The translations under genes were made by a program, and so were the position numbers. Below are positions 1 through 8,401 of a DNA stretch of 64,000 nucleotides, piece by piece. This DNA is from an uncultured Alistipes sp. GTDB lineage: Bacteria; Bacteroidota; Bacteroidia; Bacteroidales; Rikenellaceae. The stretch spans positions 62,001 through 126,000 of the forward strand of contig CAAGLB010000154.1 in the NCBI GenBank assembly GCA_900770635.1, written 5' to 3'. Each line of letters begins with the position of its first letter. The stretch's first letter is position 1. Under the pieces are notes generated by a model. It saw only the letters and a list, made by a program, of their open reading frames with translations. It made no database searches and had not been told where the DNA came from.

Positions 1-1725
1 ATCGTTGCTGACAACCAGGGCATAACCATCTGCGGCGAGCTGTCGAGTGGCAGCGACGAGAGTGGCATTAGCTACTATGGCCGCCTGCAAGTCATCACCG
101 ATGGCACAACACATGTCAACGACAACTATCTCTATGTCATCGATGCCACAGAGCTTAAACTATATCTCTCGGCAGCAACGTCATACGTCACGCCCAATCC
201 ACAGCAAGTGGTTGAAAACGTGTTGCTTAGCGCCACAAGCAAGGAGTATGCAACCCTTCGTAGCGAGCATGTTGCAGAGTATGGCCGCCTGTTCAACCGT
301 GTAGCGATAAACCTCGGTCCTCAGCGCTTAGACACGCCCACCGATGAGCGCATTGCGGAATATGCATCAAATGGCGACGATGTGTCGCTTGCGGCGCTTT
401 ATGCCCAGTTTGGCCGCTACCTGCTCCTGTCGTCGGCATATAAGGCCACGCTGCCTCCCAACCTACAAGGCATCTGGGCAGCAGGCACATGGACACCTTG
501 GAATGGCGACATGCACCTTAACATAAATCAGCAGATGAACCATTGGCCGTTGGAGGTGGGCAACCTCAGCGAGCTTATCGCTCCTCTCACACGCTATGTA
601 GAGGGCTTGGCTGAGTCGGGTGAGCATACCGCCAAGCACTTCTACGATGCCAAGGGGTGGTGCGCCCATATCTTGGCTAATGCGTGGCAGTTTACCTCGC
701 CATCGGAGGATCCGTCGTGGGGTGCTACCAACACGTGCGGTGCTTGGATAGCCCTACACCTATGGGAGCACTACCTCTATACGCTCGACCGTGACTATCT
801 CGAAAGGGTTTATCCTCTGATGCGTGGCGCAGCGGAGTTCCTGCGCTCGATACTTATCGAGGATCGCACGAGTGGCTATCTCGTCACAGCGCCAACCACC
901 TCGCCCGAGAATGGCTTTTATCTCAACGAGGAAGATGCTGAGAATGGGGTAGTTACGCATATATGTATGGGTTCAACTATGGACAACCAGATAACTCGTG
1001 AGATATTCGATGCAGTGATCTCGGCTGCCAATATCCTACGCTGCGACAACTCCTTGGTCGACGACCTGAGATATGCCCGCTCACGCCTTGTGCCCACACG
1101 CATATCAACCGATGGCCGCATCATGGAGTGGATGGAGGAGTATCGTGAGGCCGAGCCTCAGCACCGTCATGTGTCGCACCTCTTTGGCCTATATCCTGCC
1201 GCACAGATATCACGCTCTACGCCCGAGCTTATGGATGCTGCACGCCGCACATTGGAGGTACGTGGCGACGCTGGCACAGGATGGTCACGTGCATGGAAGA
1301 TATGTTTTTGGGCACGCCTCGGCGATGGCAACCGTGCTGAGAAGCTGCTACGCTCGTTGCTCGAGCCAGCATTTGTCGAAGATGGGGTGCGTGGTGGCAC
1401 CTATCCCAACCTCTTCTGCTCGCACCCTCCGTTCCAGATAGATGGCAACTTTGGTGGCGCAGCGGGCATCATGGAGATGTTGTTGCAGAGCCACGACAAT
1501 GTCGTCGACCTGCTCCCAGCACTCCCAACATCATGGCACACAGGCTCATTCAAGGGGCTATGCGCACGTGGTGGCATAACAGTAGATTGTAAGTGGCACG
1601 ATGGCATGGTAACACAAGTCGGTATTACCACCAAGAGCAATCGTAGGGTGATACTACGACTTCCCGATGGCACAACACTTAGTATTAAGTGTAAGGCTGG
1701 TAGGTATCAGAATATAGAGTTGTAG
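1..1725 (+). CDS. GH95 alpha-L-fucosidase-type glycoside hydrolase (5' truncated by window edge)
   Basis: The frame is open from base 1, giving the last ~574 residues of a protein whose family usually runs to about 780-830, so the signal peptide and part of the N-terminal beta domain lie outside the window. Family landmarks are present in order: the NIN asparagine pair in HLNINQQMNHWP (Asn codons 520-522 and 526-528), the general-acid Glu in TSPENGF (907-909) and the Asp of FQIDGNFGG (1441-1443). GH95 enzymes remove terminal alpha-1,2-linked fucose (some members act on L-galactose) from host or plant glycans, by inversion, on an (alpha/alpha)6 barrel. The stop codon directly abuts the stop of the convergent ispF. 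Family assignment is firm; the exact sugar and linkage are inferred. Confidence 0.93.
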   Translation: MVADNQGITICGELSSGSDESGISYYGRLQVITDGTTHVNDNYLYVIDATELKLYLSAATSYVTPNPQQVVENVLLSATSKEYATLRSEHVAEYGRLFNRVAINLGPQRLDTPTDERIAEYASNGDDVSLAALYAQFGRYLLLSSAYKATLPPNLQGIWAAGTWTPWNGDMHLNINQQMNHWPLEVGNLSELIAPLTRYVEGLAESGEHTAKHFYDAKGWCAHILANAWQFTSPSEDPSWGATNTCGAWIALHLWEHYLYTLDRDYLERVYPLMRGAAEFLRSILIEDRTSGYLVTAPTTSPENGFYLNEEDAENGVVTHICMGSTMDNQITREIFDAVISAANILRCDNSLVDDLRYARSRLVPTRISTDGRIMEWMEEYREAEPQHRHVSHLFGLYPAAQISRSTPELMDAARRTLEVRGDAGTGWSRAWKICFWARLGDGNRAEKLLRSLLEPAFVEDGVRGGTYPNLFCSHPPFQIDGNFGGAAGIMEMLLQSHDNVVDLLPALPTSWHTGSFKGLCARGGITVDCKWHDGMVTQVGITTKSNRRVILRLPDGTTLSIKCKAGRYQNIEL

Positions 1726-2205
1726 CTACTCCTTCGTAAGCAGCACTACGGCAGTTGTCGACACTCCCTCCTCACGTCCCTCGAAGCCGAGGCGCTCGGT
1801 GGTGGTGGCCTTAACCGATATGCGGTCGACGCCAATGCCAACAACCTCAGCGAGGCGCTCACGCATAGTGTCGATGTATGGACGTAGCTTAGGGCGCTGC
1901 ATAGCAATGGTACAGTCTATATTACTAATAGTGTAGCCGTTAGATGCTACCAACTCAACAACATGTTTAAGTAGAAGGGTAGAGTCTATGCCCTTGTATC
2001 GTTGGTCGCTATCGGGAAATAGCTTGCCTATATCGCCCAGGGCCAAAGCACCAAGCAACGCATCGCAAATGGCGTGTATCGCCACATCGCCATCGGAGTG
2101 GGCCACGCAGCCCTTAGTGTGTTCAATCTCCACGCCGCACAACACCAGGCGCAGACCATCAGCCAAAGCATGGACATCGTATCCATGACCAATTCTAATA
2201 TCCAT
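1726..2205 (-). CDS. ispF: 2-C-methyl-D-erythritol 2,4-cyclodiphosphate synthase
   Basis: Cytosolic enzyme of the non-mevalonate isoprenoid pathway that cyclises CDP-methylerythritol 2-phosphate with release of CMP. The 159-residue product has the usual family length and its hallmarks: the metal-binding DIRIGHGYDVH at the N-terminus, HSDGDVAIHAICDALLG in the middle, and TTTERLGFEGREEG near the C-terminus. The ATG at 2205 is preferred over an in-frame upstream start at 2238, because the family begins with the RIGHGYD strand and because 2205 leaves a 4-nt gap after the stop of the upstream peptidase gene. It is the last gene of a long minus-strand run and meets the GH95 stop codon without any spacer. 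Confidence 0.97.
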   Translation of the reverse strand: MDIRIGHGYDVHALADGLRLVLCGVEIEHTKGCVAHSDGDVAIHAICDALLGALALGDIGKLFPDSDQRYKGIDSTLLLKHVVELVASNGYTISNIDCTIAMQRPKLRPYIDTMRERLAEVVGIGVDRISVKATTTERLGFEGREEGVSTTAVVLLTKE

Positions 2206-2209
2206 ATCT

Positions 2210-2659
2210 CTACTTTTTTTGTTTGTACTCAGCCACACGGCGCAACACCGCCAACAAATATCGTCGCACGATTTTCGGCAACCTTAGCCACACCCGTTCG
2301 CACCATCGCCATCGTCGAGATTCGCAATCCACAACCTTGCCACTTGCTCGGCGCACCTTAACGACGATGCCTATAATCTCGCTACGCCTGCACACCTCGG
2401 TCTGCACGATGTTGCCATCGCCACGCAGCACCACCTTATCGCCTTCGACGCTCAGCACTCGGTGCACGATAATCTGCCCGTGCGAGCCTCTGAATATAGC
2501 CACATATCCCACGATATCGGCCTCAGTACCAACTCGTTGCACGATGATGACGTCGTCGCCCATGCCCAACATAGGCAGCATGCTATACCCCTTAACCCTC
2601 AGCTCGAAGCATTCGCCCTCGGCCACAATATTCTCAATATTATCGAGCACCTGTTTCAT
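2210..2659 (-). CDS. S24/S26-family (signal-peptidase-like) peptidase
   Basis: Short 149-residue protein. The core GYSMLPMLGMGD carries the serine of the S24/S26 box, and IIVHRVLSVEGDKVVLRGDGN resembles the HRV...GD segment of signal peptidases, with His where bacterial type I enzymes use Lys, as in SipW/ER-type enzymes. No clear N-terminal membrane anchor is visible; the C-terminal ~40 residues are strongly basic and partly hydrophobic. The ATG at 2659 was chosen because it starts just before the family core and overlaps the 3' end of the kinase-like gene by 20 bp; an upstream in-frame start at 2794 would add 45 residues that look non-coding. With its neighbours it suggests processing of an exported peptide, but no substrate gene is visible. 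Family solid, role inferred. Confidence 0.8.
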   Translation of the reverse strand: MKQVLDNIENIVAEGECFELRVKGYSMLPMLGMGDDVIIVQRVGTEADIVGYVAIFRGSHGQIIVHRVLSVEGDKVVLRGDGNIVQTEVCRRSEIIGIVVKVRRASGKVVDCESRRWRWCERVWLRLPKIVRRYLLAVLRRVAEYKQKK

Positions 2660-3527
2660 CCTTAATAATAGTTTCGTAGACCAAACGTGCAGCAGAGGCA
2701 TCGGGCAAACAAGCCAAATGAAAGACTGGTACACGGCGCAACAACTCGCCAAGAGTCGAGCATATAGAGTCCTGCAACACTGCGTCGTGCGCAAATTGTG
2801 GAGGTGTCGATGGCAGCAACGCCCCCAATGCCGCTATTGTCGTGAGCCTCGAAATGCGATTCTCAGAGGCTTGGCTCAGGCGACAAAAGGCCGCAACGGG
2901 GTAGCTTAGGTTTTTGTAGCATGGTGTCTTGCCGCTCCAAGGCGAGCCATAAGCGATTATTTCGCCATTGACGATGCGCACTATCGGCGAGTCATCGTTT
3001 AGGAGGTGTGCCTCCTCAATGTTCTCACGCCATAGTCGTGTGTGTGTGCTCTTACCCGTTCCCGACTCACCGAGAAACAATACTACCTTCCCTCCGCACT
3101 CTATGGCCGACGAGTGAAAGGCTATGCCACCATGCAGCGCCAACACCACACCAAACATTATCCAAAGACCAAAGCGTAGCTGCGCCACGCCGCACTTACT
3201 ACCCATCTCAGCAACAATATCTTTGGTCGAAATATCGACATGAAAACGAACTAACGTATCGCCACAAGATGCTGATATTGAGTATAGATACCCTTGTTGT
3301 GTGCGATATAGTCGACCATAGGCATCGGCCTCAGCCAGATACGACGACGATAGCTCCGCAGTAGTAGTCACCTTAGCCAGCTCGTTGCCCTCGGTTATTC
3401 TTAGCGAGCAATCTGCCTCGCCACCTTGCGGCTGTGCAAATGGTCTGAAGCCACATAGTCCCAATGCTCCTAAGTCGCAGTTGCTGCGCATGCGTAGGTC
3501 TGCAATCACATAGTCGTAGCCCATCAT
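2640..3527 (-). CDS. HPr-kinase/PEPCK-like ATP-binding protein
   Basis: 295 residues. The C-terminal two thirds show the HPr-kinase/PEP-carboxykinase P-loop fold: a conserved His in AFHSSAI, Walker A in FLGESGTGKSTHTRLW (about residues 150-160) and an acidic LNDDSPIV segment that matches the second metal site. The first ~110 residues are not recognisable and could form a substrate- or leader-binding domain. True HprK proteins have a different N-terminal domain, so this is the variant found beside peptide-maturation genes. One such homologue is known to phosphorylate the C-terminal serine of a lasso peptide. The start ATG shares one base with the stop of the ABC exporter (TGATG), implying translational coupling. 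Kinase activity is inferred from motifs only. Confidence 0.75.
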   Translation of the reverse strand: MMGYDYVIADLRMRSNCDLGALGLCGFRPFAQPQGGEADCSLRITEGNELAKVTTTAELSSSYLAEADAYGRLYRTQQGYLYSISASCGDTLVRFHVDISTKDIVAEMGSKCGVAQLRFGLWIMFGVVLALHGGIAFHSSAIECGGKVVLFLGESGTGKSTHTRLWRENIEEAHLLNDDSPIVRIVNGEIIAYGSPWSGKTPCYKNLSYPVAAFCRLSQASENRISRLTTIAALGALLPSTPPQFAHDAVLQDSICSTLGELLRRVPVFHLACLPDASAARLVYETIIKDETGAR

Positions 3528-5215
3528 CAGTCAAGCGTTATTATGCGTTCACAATAGCTCAGCGTACTCTCACGGTGTGCAATGACAACAATCGTAAGCT
3601 CGGGATTGTCAGCCGCAAGACGTGCAATCGCCTCATTCACACTCTCCTCGCTACGGCTGTCGAGCGATGATGTAGCCTCGTCGAAGAGCAACAGATGACA
3701 CCTCTTATATAGCGCACGTGCTATGCCTATACGTTGGCGCTGACCACCCGACAGTCGTGCTCCCCGCTCACCAATGGGTGTGTGCACACCCTCGCTAAGC
3801 GAGCTGACAAACTCATTGAGGTCAGCATGCTTAACAACCTCGCTAACAATATTGTAGTCTATATCTTTTTGCTCAACGCCAAAGGCTATATTCTCGGCAA
3901 GTGTGCCATCCACCAAAAACACATTCTGCGACACATAACCCACCGAGTTCTGCCACTTGGCAATGTTACTATTATCGAGCTTAATGCCATCTATGACGAC
4001 ATCGCCAGCCGTTGGGCGATGAAGACCGAGGATAAGATTGAATAGGGTGGTCTTACCCACACCCGAAGCACCACGAATGCCCACACGCTCGCCACACTTT
4101 ATCCTCAGCGACAGGTTGCTAATTATCTCATCCTCAGCACCGTCATACTTGAAGCTCACGCCCCTAAGCTCAATGCTCTCGTGCATATCCATTCGCTCTG
4201 TGCAAGCCTCGATGTCGTACTCACGCTCGTCGAGCTTCACCTCCCTAAGCACATCTATCGTGTAGCGATTGTAGCGCACCGAGCTCCATGCCGCCATTAT
4301 ATTGCGTATCACGGGCAGCAGACGCAGGGCCAGCACCGCAAATATGCCAAACATAAGCTGCATATCGGCCTTGCCGCTATAACCCCAAATCGCCATTGCC
4401 GCCATGCCCACAACCAAGCCTATCTCGACGAAGGCCTGAGGTAGCATCGCTATGGATGCCTGGCGTGAGCGTAACGCAACAATCTCATTCATCATGCTAT
4501 CGAACTTATTGGCCATTAGCCGCATAGCGCCACCTACCTTAACATCTGCATAACCTTGGTAGCTCTCCGCAACAACCCTATTTTTTGCTCTTTGCAGCTC
4601 GTTTTCCCTACGTCCAGCATCACGCAACGCACGACGCACATAGTAATAAAAGGCGAGTGTAATAGGCACAAACACACCCACCATCACAAGCGCCGCCTTG
4701 GGCACGAGCGTCAACACCACGACGAAGATGATGGCCACAAGCGCCACCTCGCCGACAATCTGTGTAATGCCACCCACAAGCCCCATAGCAAACATGCTAC
4801 TGATGCCATTCACGTTGCGCACAAGATGTGCCGAATTGTTGCGATTGATAAACCCCAACCCCTGGTTGAAGTAGCCCAAATATAGCTGTCGTGATACATG
4901 CTCATAAAGCGACAACACGAAGTTGCGCTCCGAGCGATAGAGTAGTTGGCTAAGAAGATTTTTGGCCACAAGCACCGCAACAACCATCAGACAGACAACG
5001 CCCACAAACACCTCAGCGGGAAGGCGCATAAAGTGGTAGATGTCGCCCATATATGGATTCGACTCCAAGTCGCCACCAACAACTATCATCAGCACCGGCA
5101 CAAGCATAGCCACACCGACAAAGTTGAGCAAGGCACGTAGCAATATTGCAAGCACAACAAAGGGCGTCTTGCCACGCAGCCACTTAGGCACTATTTTGTA
5201 TATCGACCTTATCAT
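3527..5215 (-). CDS. ABC exporter, fused transmembrane and ATPase domains
   Basis: 562-residue half-transporter of the MsbA/lipid-peptide exporter type. The N-terminal ~310 residues carry about six hydrophobic segments. The C-terminal ATPase shows Walker A GASGVGKTTL (near 380), signature LSGGQRQRIGIARAL (near 485), Walker B LLLFDEATSSLD (near 507) and a switch His in VIAHR. It lacks an N-terminal C39 peptidase domain, so any leader cleavage would need a separate protease, and one is encoded two genes downstream. It ends by overlapping the kinase-like gene and starts 12 bp after addA. The substrate is unknown; peptide or lipid-linked cargo are both possible. Confidence 0.9.
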   Translation of the reverse strand: MIRSIYKIVPKWLRGKTPFVVLAILLRALLNFVGVAMLVPVLMIVVGGDLESNPYMGDIYHFMRLPAEVFVGVVCLMVVAVLVAKNLLSQLLYRSERNFVLSLYEHVSRQLYLGYFNQGLGFINRNNSAHLVRNVNGISSMFAMGLVGGITQIVGEVALVAIIFVVVLTLVPKAALVMVGVFVPITLAFYYYVRRALRDAGRRENELQRAKNRVVAESYQGYADVKVGGAMRLMANKFDSMMNEIVALRSRQASIAMLPQAFVEIGLVVGMAAMAIWGYSGKADMQLMFGIFAVLALRLLPVIRNIMAAWSSVRYNRYTIDVLREVKLDEREYDIEACTERMDMHESIELRGVSFKYDGAEDEIISNLSLRIKCGERVGIRGASGVGKTTLFNLILGLHRPTAGDVVIDGIKLDNSNIAKWQNSVGYVSQNVFLVDGTLAENIAFGVEQKDIDYNIVSEVVKHADLNEFVSSLSEGVHTPIGERGARLSGGQRQRIGIARALYKRCHLLLFDEATSSLDSRSEESVNEAIARLAADNPELTIVVIAHRESTLSYCERIITLD

Positions 5216-5227
5216 ACCACCACAACG

Positions 5228-8200
5228 CTAAACCACCTTATCGACCTCGCCGAGCGACACATACCATATATATCCCTCCACCTGGTCGTAGAGGTCCATC
5301 TGTTTGAGAAGATTTATGTATTTGCACACCTGGCGACGATACTGTACATTGGTCTGATTACCAAACTTGTAGTCTATGACCACCGCCCTGCGGCCACTTA
5401 TCATCACCCTGTCGGGACGATACACATCGCCACGCAACAATATCTCGGATTCGCACTTCACGTCGTCCCACTCACCAGTAAACCACTCGCTAACAAGCTC
5501 GTTTTCGATTATGCTATCTATCTTAGCTCTAAGATCTTGCGCCTCGGCAGGCGATATCAAGGCGCTACTCTCCATGCGTCGCAGGTTACTACACAACTCG
5601 TCAAAGGTTGTTGCACCCTCGAATATGCGATGCAGACGCACACCCATGCTCTGAGGCGTGTTGCTAAGGTCTACCTGCTCGTCGACAAAGCGGCGGCTTG
5701 GGTAGCGCACCATGACATTAGGCTTATAGGACGTGTAGTCATCGAGCACAAGATTGCCGCTCTCGACAACATCGCCATGACTGCCGATACGCAGCTTAGT
5801 GCCGCTTCGATGAATCTTGCGATGGATGCCATCGACATCCGAAAGTTGCTCATAGTCAGGGAATCGAGTCTGCGCAGCAACCGTAAGCAACGGCACAATG
5901 GTGTTTATCGCATCCGACGACTTCGACTTGGTGTTGAGCGCCGAGGGCACCATAACATACAGCTCCTTGGATGCTCGTGTCAGCGCCACATATAGCAAGT
6001 TCACTGCGTCGACATGGCTCATCACCAACTCCGAGTAGTAGTCCTTCGTGAATGCCGAGTTCTGCATGCTCTTGCCATAGACTACGGGGAACTCGCCGAT
6101 AGATGCTACATCGCCGCCATCGGCCTGCGACCACACGATAGGCTGCATCGAAGCCTTTGGCGCTGTGTCCCACTTGCAGTAGGGTATTATCACCACATCA
6201 CGCTCCAAGCCCTTGGCCTTGTGCACTGTCGAAATCTCTATTGTGTCATCTGTCATCTCGACGCTAAGTACGTCATTCTTACCCTTCTCGTCCCACCACT
6301 TTAAGTAGTGCTGTAGGTCGGCAATGCGTGATGTCGAGAACGACACAACACCCTCGTGCAGAGCCTGAAGATAGGCGATGCTACTCTTATGGTCGTAGAG
6401 CTTAAAGCGCATGACAACATCCTCAAATGCCTCCATAGGCGACAGATGGGCAATGTGGGTGAAGAATGCTCGCTCCTCATCATCGAAGTTATGGTCGAGA
6501 GGCTTAGCCAAGAAACGGTTGTAGACACCTCGCTCCACATCGTTCGATAGGTCGATAGCCAACCTGAATACCGCTATTATAAACTGTGTTATCTCGCTAT
6601 TCTCGATCGTCAACGAGTCGGAGGTGAGGATATTGAAGCCCACCTCGTTGTTTGCCGTAAACCTCTTATCCTTATACTCCAACAAACGCTCAGCAACCTT
6701 ATTGCCATCGCTCTTGCCACGCACCAAGATGAGTATGTCACGATATTTATATCCTCGAGCTATCGCATCCTCGATAACCTCGATGAAGGGCGAATCCTCC
6801 AACGCAGTGTCGTAGAAGCACATCTCGGCATATCCCTCATCATCATATTTGCGGCCCAGCAGCTGCTTATGCTTGTTGTATGCCGTAGCCACAATGTTGT
6901 GCAGCGACGAGTGCATCGACCTACTTATCTCCTTGTTACTCAGCGCAGTGTCGACTATATTATTGAGATACTGATTGTCCGTAGCAACCACAGCGTCGAT
7001 GACCTCTCTGTTGAAGTCGATAATCTTCTCGAGGCTTCTGAAGTTGTGTTCCAGCTGCTCCACCTGAACATCCCCGGCGCCTAAGTCCTCGATTGCACCA
7101 CTCTGTAATAATCGCCAGTCGCCACCTCGCCAACGATATATCGACTGCTTGACATCGCCAACGATGAGCACTGAGCACTCCTCGCTCTCCGACATAGCAT
7201 TTTGCAGCAGAGGCAACATATTCTTCCACTCACGAACCGAGGTATCTTGAAACTCGTCGATCATAAACCTCTCGAAGCGGTTGCCCACCTTCTCGTAGAT
7301 GAATGGCGCATTGCTTCCGTCGACAAATGTCGAGAGGATATGTTTGGTTTCGCCAAGCACCATGATGTTCTCCTCACGGCATATATCCTCCACCTGTTGC
7401 GACAGGTCGGCAAGCAGCGCAAAGCTACGATAGTTGCTATGCAGGAGTTTTGCGGTGTTCACTCGCTTCATTATCTGCGAATAGCTGTCACATATCTCTT
7501 TGAGCAGAGGTTGAAGCTTAGCCGCCGCCTCGCTGACAATCGCATCGGGGTTCTTGCCATACCACTCGTTGGTGTCGTTGGCCGCAGCAACCATCTTGGT
7601 CGTAGGCTCCGACATGTCGCCATCGGCATACTTATAGAACCTATACACGAAGCTGCGTGACTTTCCAGCAAACATGTCGGCACTAAGCCCTGGGTACGAC
7701 GCAATGATCTCTACTGCGCTCTGTCCGAGTTTCTGCAACGTATCCTTAGCCACGGCAGCCTCTGCCATAGCCTTCGACACTATGTTTCCGAGGTCATGCT
7801 TCGACTTACTCAGCGATGTTCGCTGACGGCTGCTCTCCTTGAATATCTCTTGTCCCAATGCTCGTAGGTCGCCACGCATATCCCAGCGTGTACCGTCGTC
7901 GATGCGCTCCTTAGCAAACTCGAGCATCCACTGTTTAAGTTCCTCATTAGTAGATATCTTCTCGACAAGGCTATCGGCGCTACGTGACAGCAGCTGCGTA
8001 GGATCGAGCTCGATATTATAGTTTAGGTCGATGCCCAGCTCCTTGATGAACGCACGTATTATACGTTGAAAAAACTTGTCAATGGTGAGGATGCTGAATC
8101 GTGAGTAGTCGTGGAGAATGAGTGTGCGGGCACGCATAGCCTGCTTACGCACGGTCTGCTCCGACATGCCGAGTTCCGAACATAGGTTTGTCATGTAGGC

Positions 8201-8401
8201 ACTCTTCTGTCCCGATGCCAAGATGTGTATCTCACGCAATATTCGTGACTTCATCTCCTCGGTAGCCTTATTTGTAAAGGTCACCGCAAGGATCGCACGA
8301 TACAATTCGGGGCGCTCAACAACATCCCTAACATATTTATACGCCAGCTGATAGGTCTTTCCCGAGCCAGCACTCGCACTCAATATTTTTGCTCGTTTCA
8401 T
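5228..8401 (-). CDS. addA: AddA-type helicase-nuclease subunit
   Basis: 1057-residue UvrD/Rep-superfamily helicase with a C-terminal PD-(D/E)XK nuclease, the AddA/RecB-like subunit of the double-strand-break resection enzyme. Visible motifs: Walker A SASAGSGKT near the N-terminus, motif II MIDEFQDTS (about 380), motif VI LLYVALTRASKEL (about 800), and the nuclease AVVIDYKFGNQTN (about 1005). The ATG at 8401 forms an ATGA overlap with the stop of addB and is preferred to a TTG three codons upstream. Acts in the cytoplasm with AddB to unwind and trim DNA ends before RecA loading. Bacteroidota AddA proteins are usually annotated only as UvrD-helicase-domain proteins; the addB neighbour fixes the identity. 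Confidence 0.92.
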   Translation of the reverse strand: MKRAKILSASAGSGKTYQLAYKYVRDVVERPELYRAILAVTFTNKATEEMKSRILREIHILASGQKSAYMTNLCSELGMSEQTVRKQAMRARTLILHDYSRFSILTIDKFFQRIIRAFIKELGIDLNYNIELDPTQLLSRSADSLVEKISTNEELKQWMLEFAKERIDDGTRWDMRGDLRALGQEIFKESSRQRTSLSKSKHDLGNIVSKAMAEAAVAKDTLQKLGQSAVEIIASYPGLSADMFAGKSRSFVYRFYKYADGDMSEPTTKMVAAANDTNEWYGKNPDAIVSEAAAKLQPLLKEICDSYSQIMKRVNTAKLLHSNYRSFALLADLSQQVEDICREENIMVLGETKHILSTFVDGSNAPFIYEKVGNRFERFMIDEFQDTSVREWKNMLPLLQNAMSESEECSVLIVGDVKQSIYRWRGGDWRLLQSGAIEDLGAGDVQVEQLEHNFRSLEKIIDFNREVIDAVVATDNQYLNNIVDTALSNKEISRSMHSSLHNIVATAYNKHKQLLGRKYDDEGYAEMCFYDTALEDSPFIEVIEDAIARGYKYRDILILVRGKSDGNKVAERLLEYKDKRFTANNEVGFNILTSDSLTIENSEITQFIIAVFRLAIDLSNDVERGVYNRFLAKPLDHNFDDEERAFFTHIAHLSPMEAFEDVVMRFKLYDHKSSIAYLQALHEGVVSFSTSRIADLQHYLKWWDEKGKNDVLSVEMTDDTIEISTVHKAKGLERDVVIIPYCKWDTAPKASMQPIVWSQADGGDVASIGEFPVVYGKSMQNSAFTKDYYSELVMSHVDAVNLLYVALTRASKELYVMVPSALNTKSKSSDAINTIVPLLTVAAQTRFPDYEQLSDVDGIHRKIHRSGTKLRIGSHGDVVESGNLVLDDYTSYKPNVMVRYPSRRFVDEQVDLSNTPQSMGVRLHRIFEGATTFDELCSNLRRMESSALISPAEAQDLRAKIDSIIENELVSEWFTGEWDDVKCESEILLRGDVYRPDRVMISGRRAVVIDYKFGNQTNVQYRRQVCKYINLLKQMDLYDQVEGYIWYVSLGEVDKVV

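Noticed and set aside
1720..1730. GH95 and ispF stop codons abutting
   Set aside because: Convergent genes with zero spacing are not rare in compact genomes; no overlap or truncation of either protein is seen.
2223..2909. Plus-strand 228-codon frame opposite the peptidase and kinase-like genes
   Set aside because: Ser/Thr/Arg-rich shadow of real genes on the other strand; no domain and no start signal.
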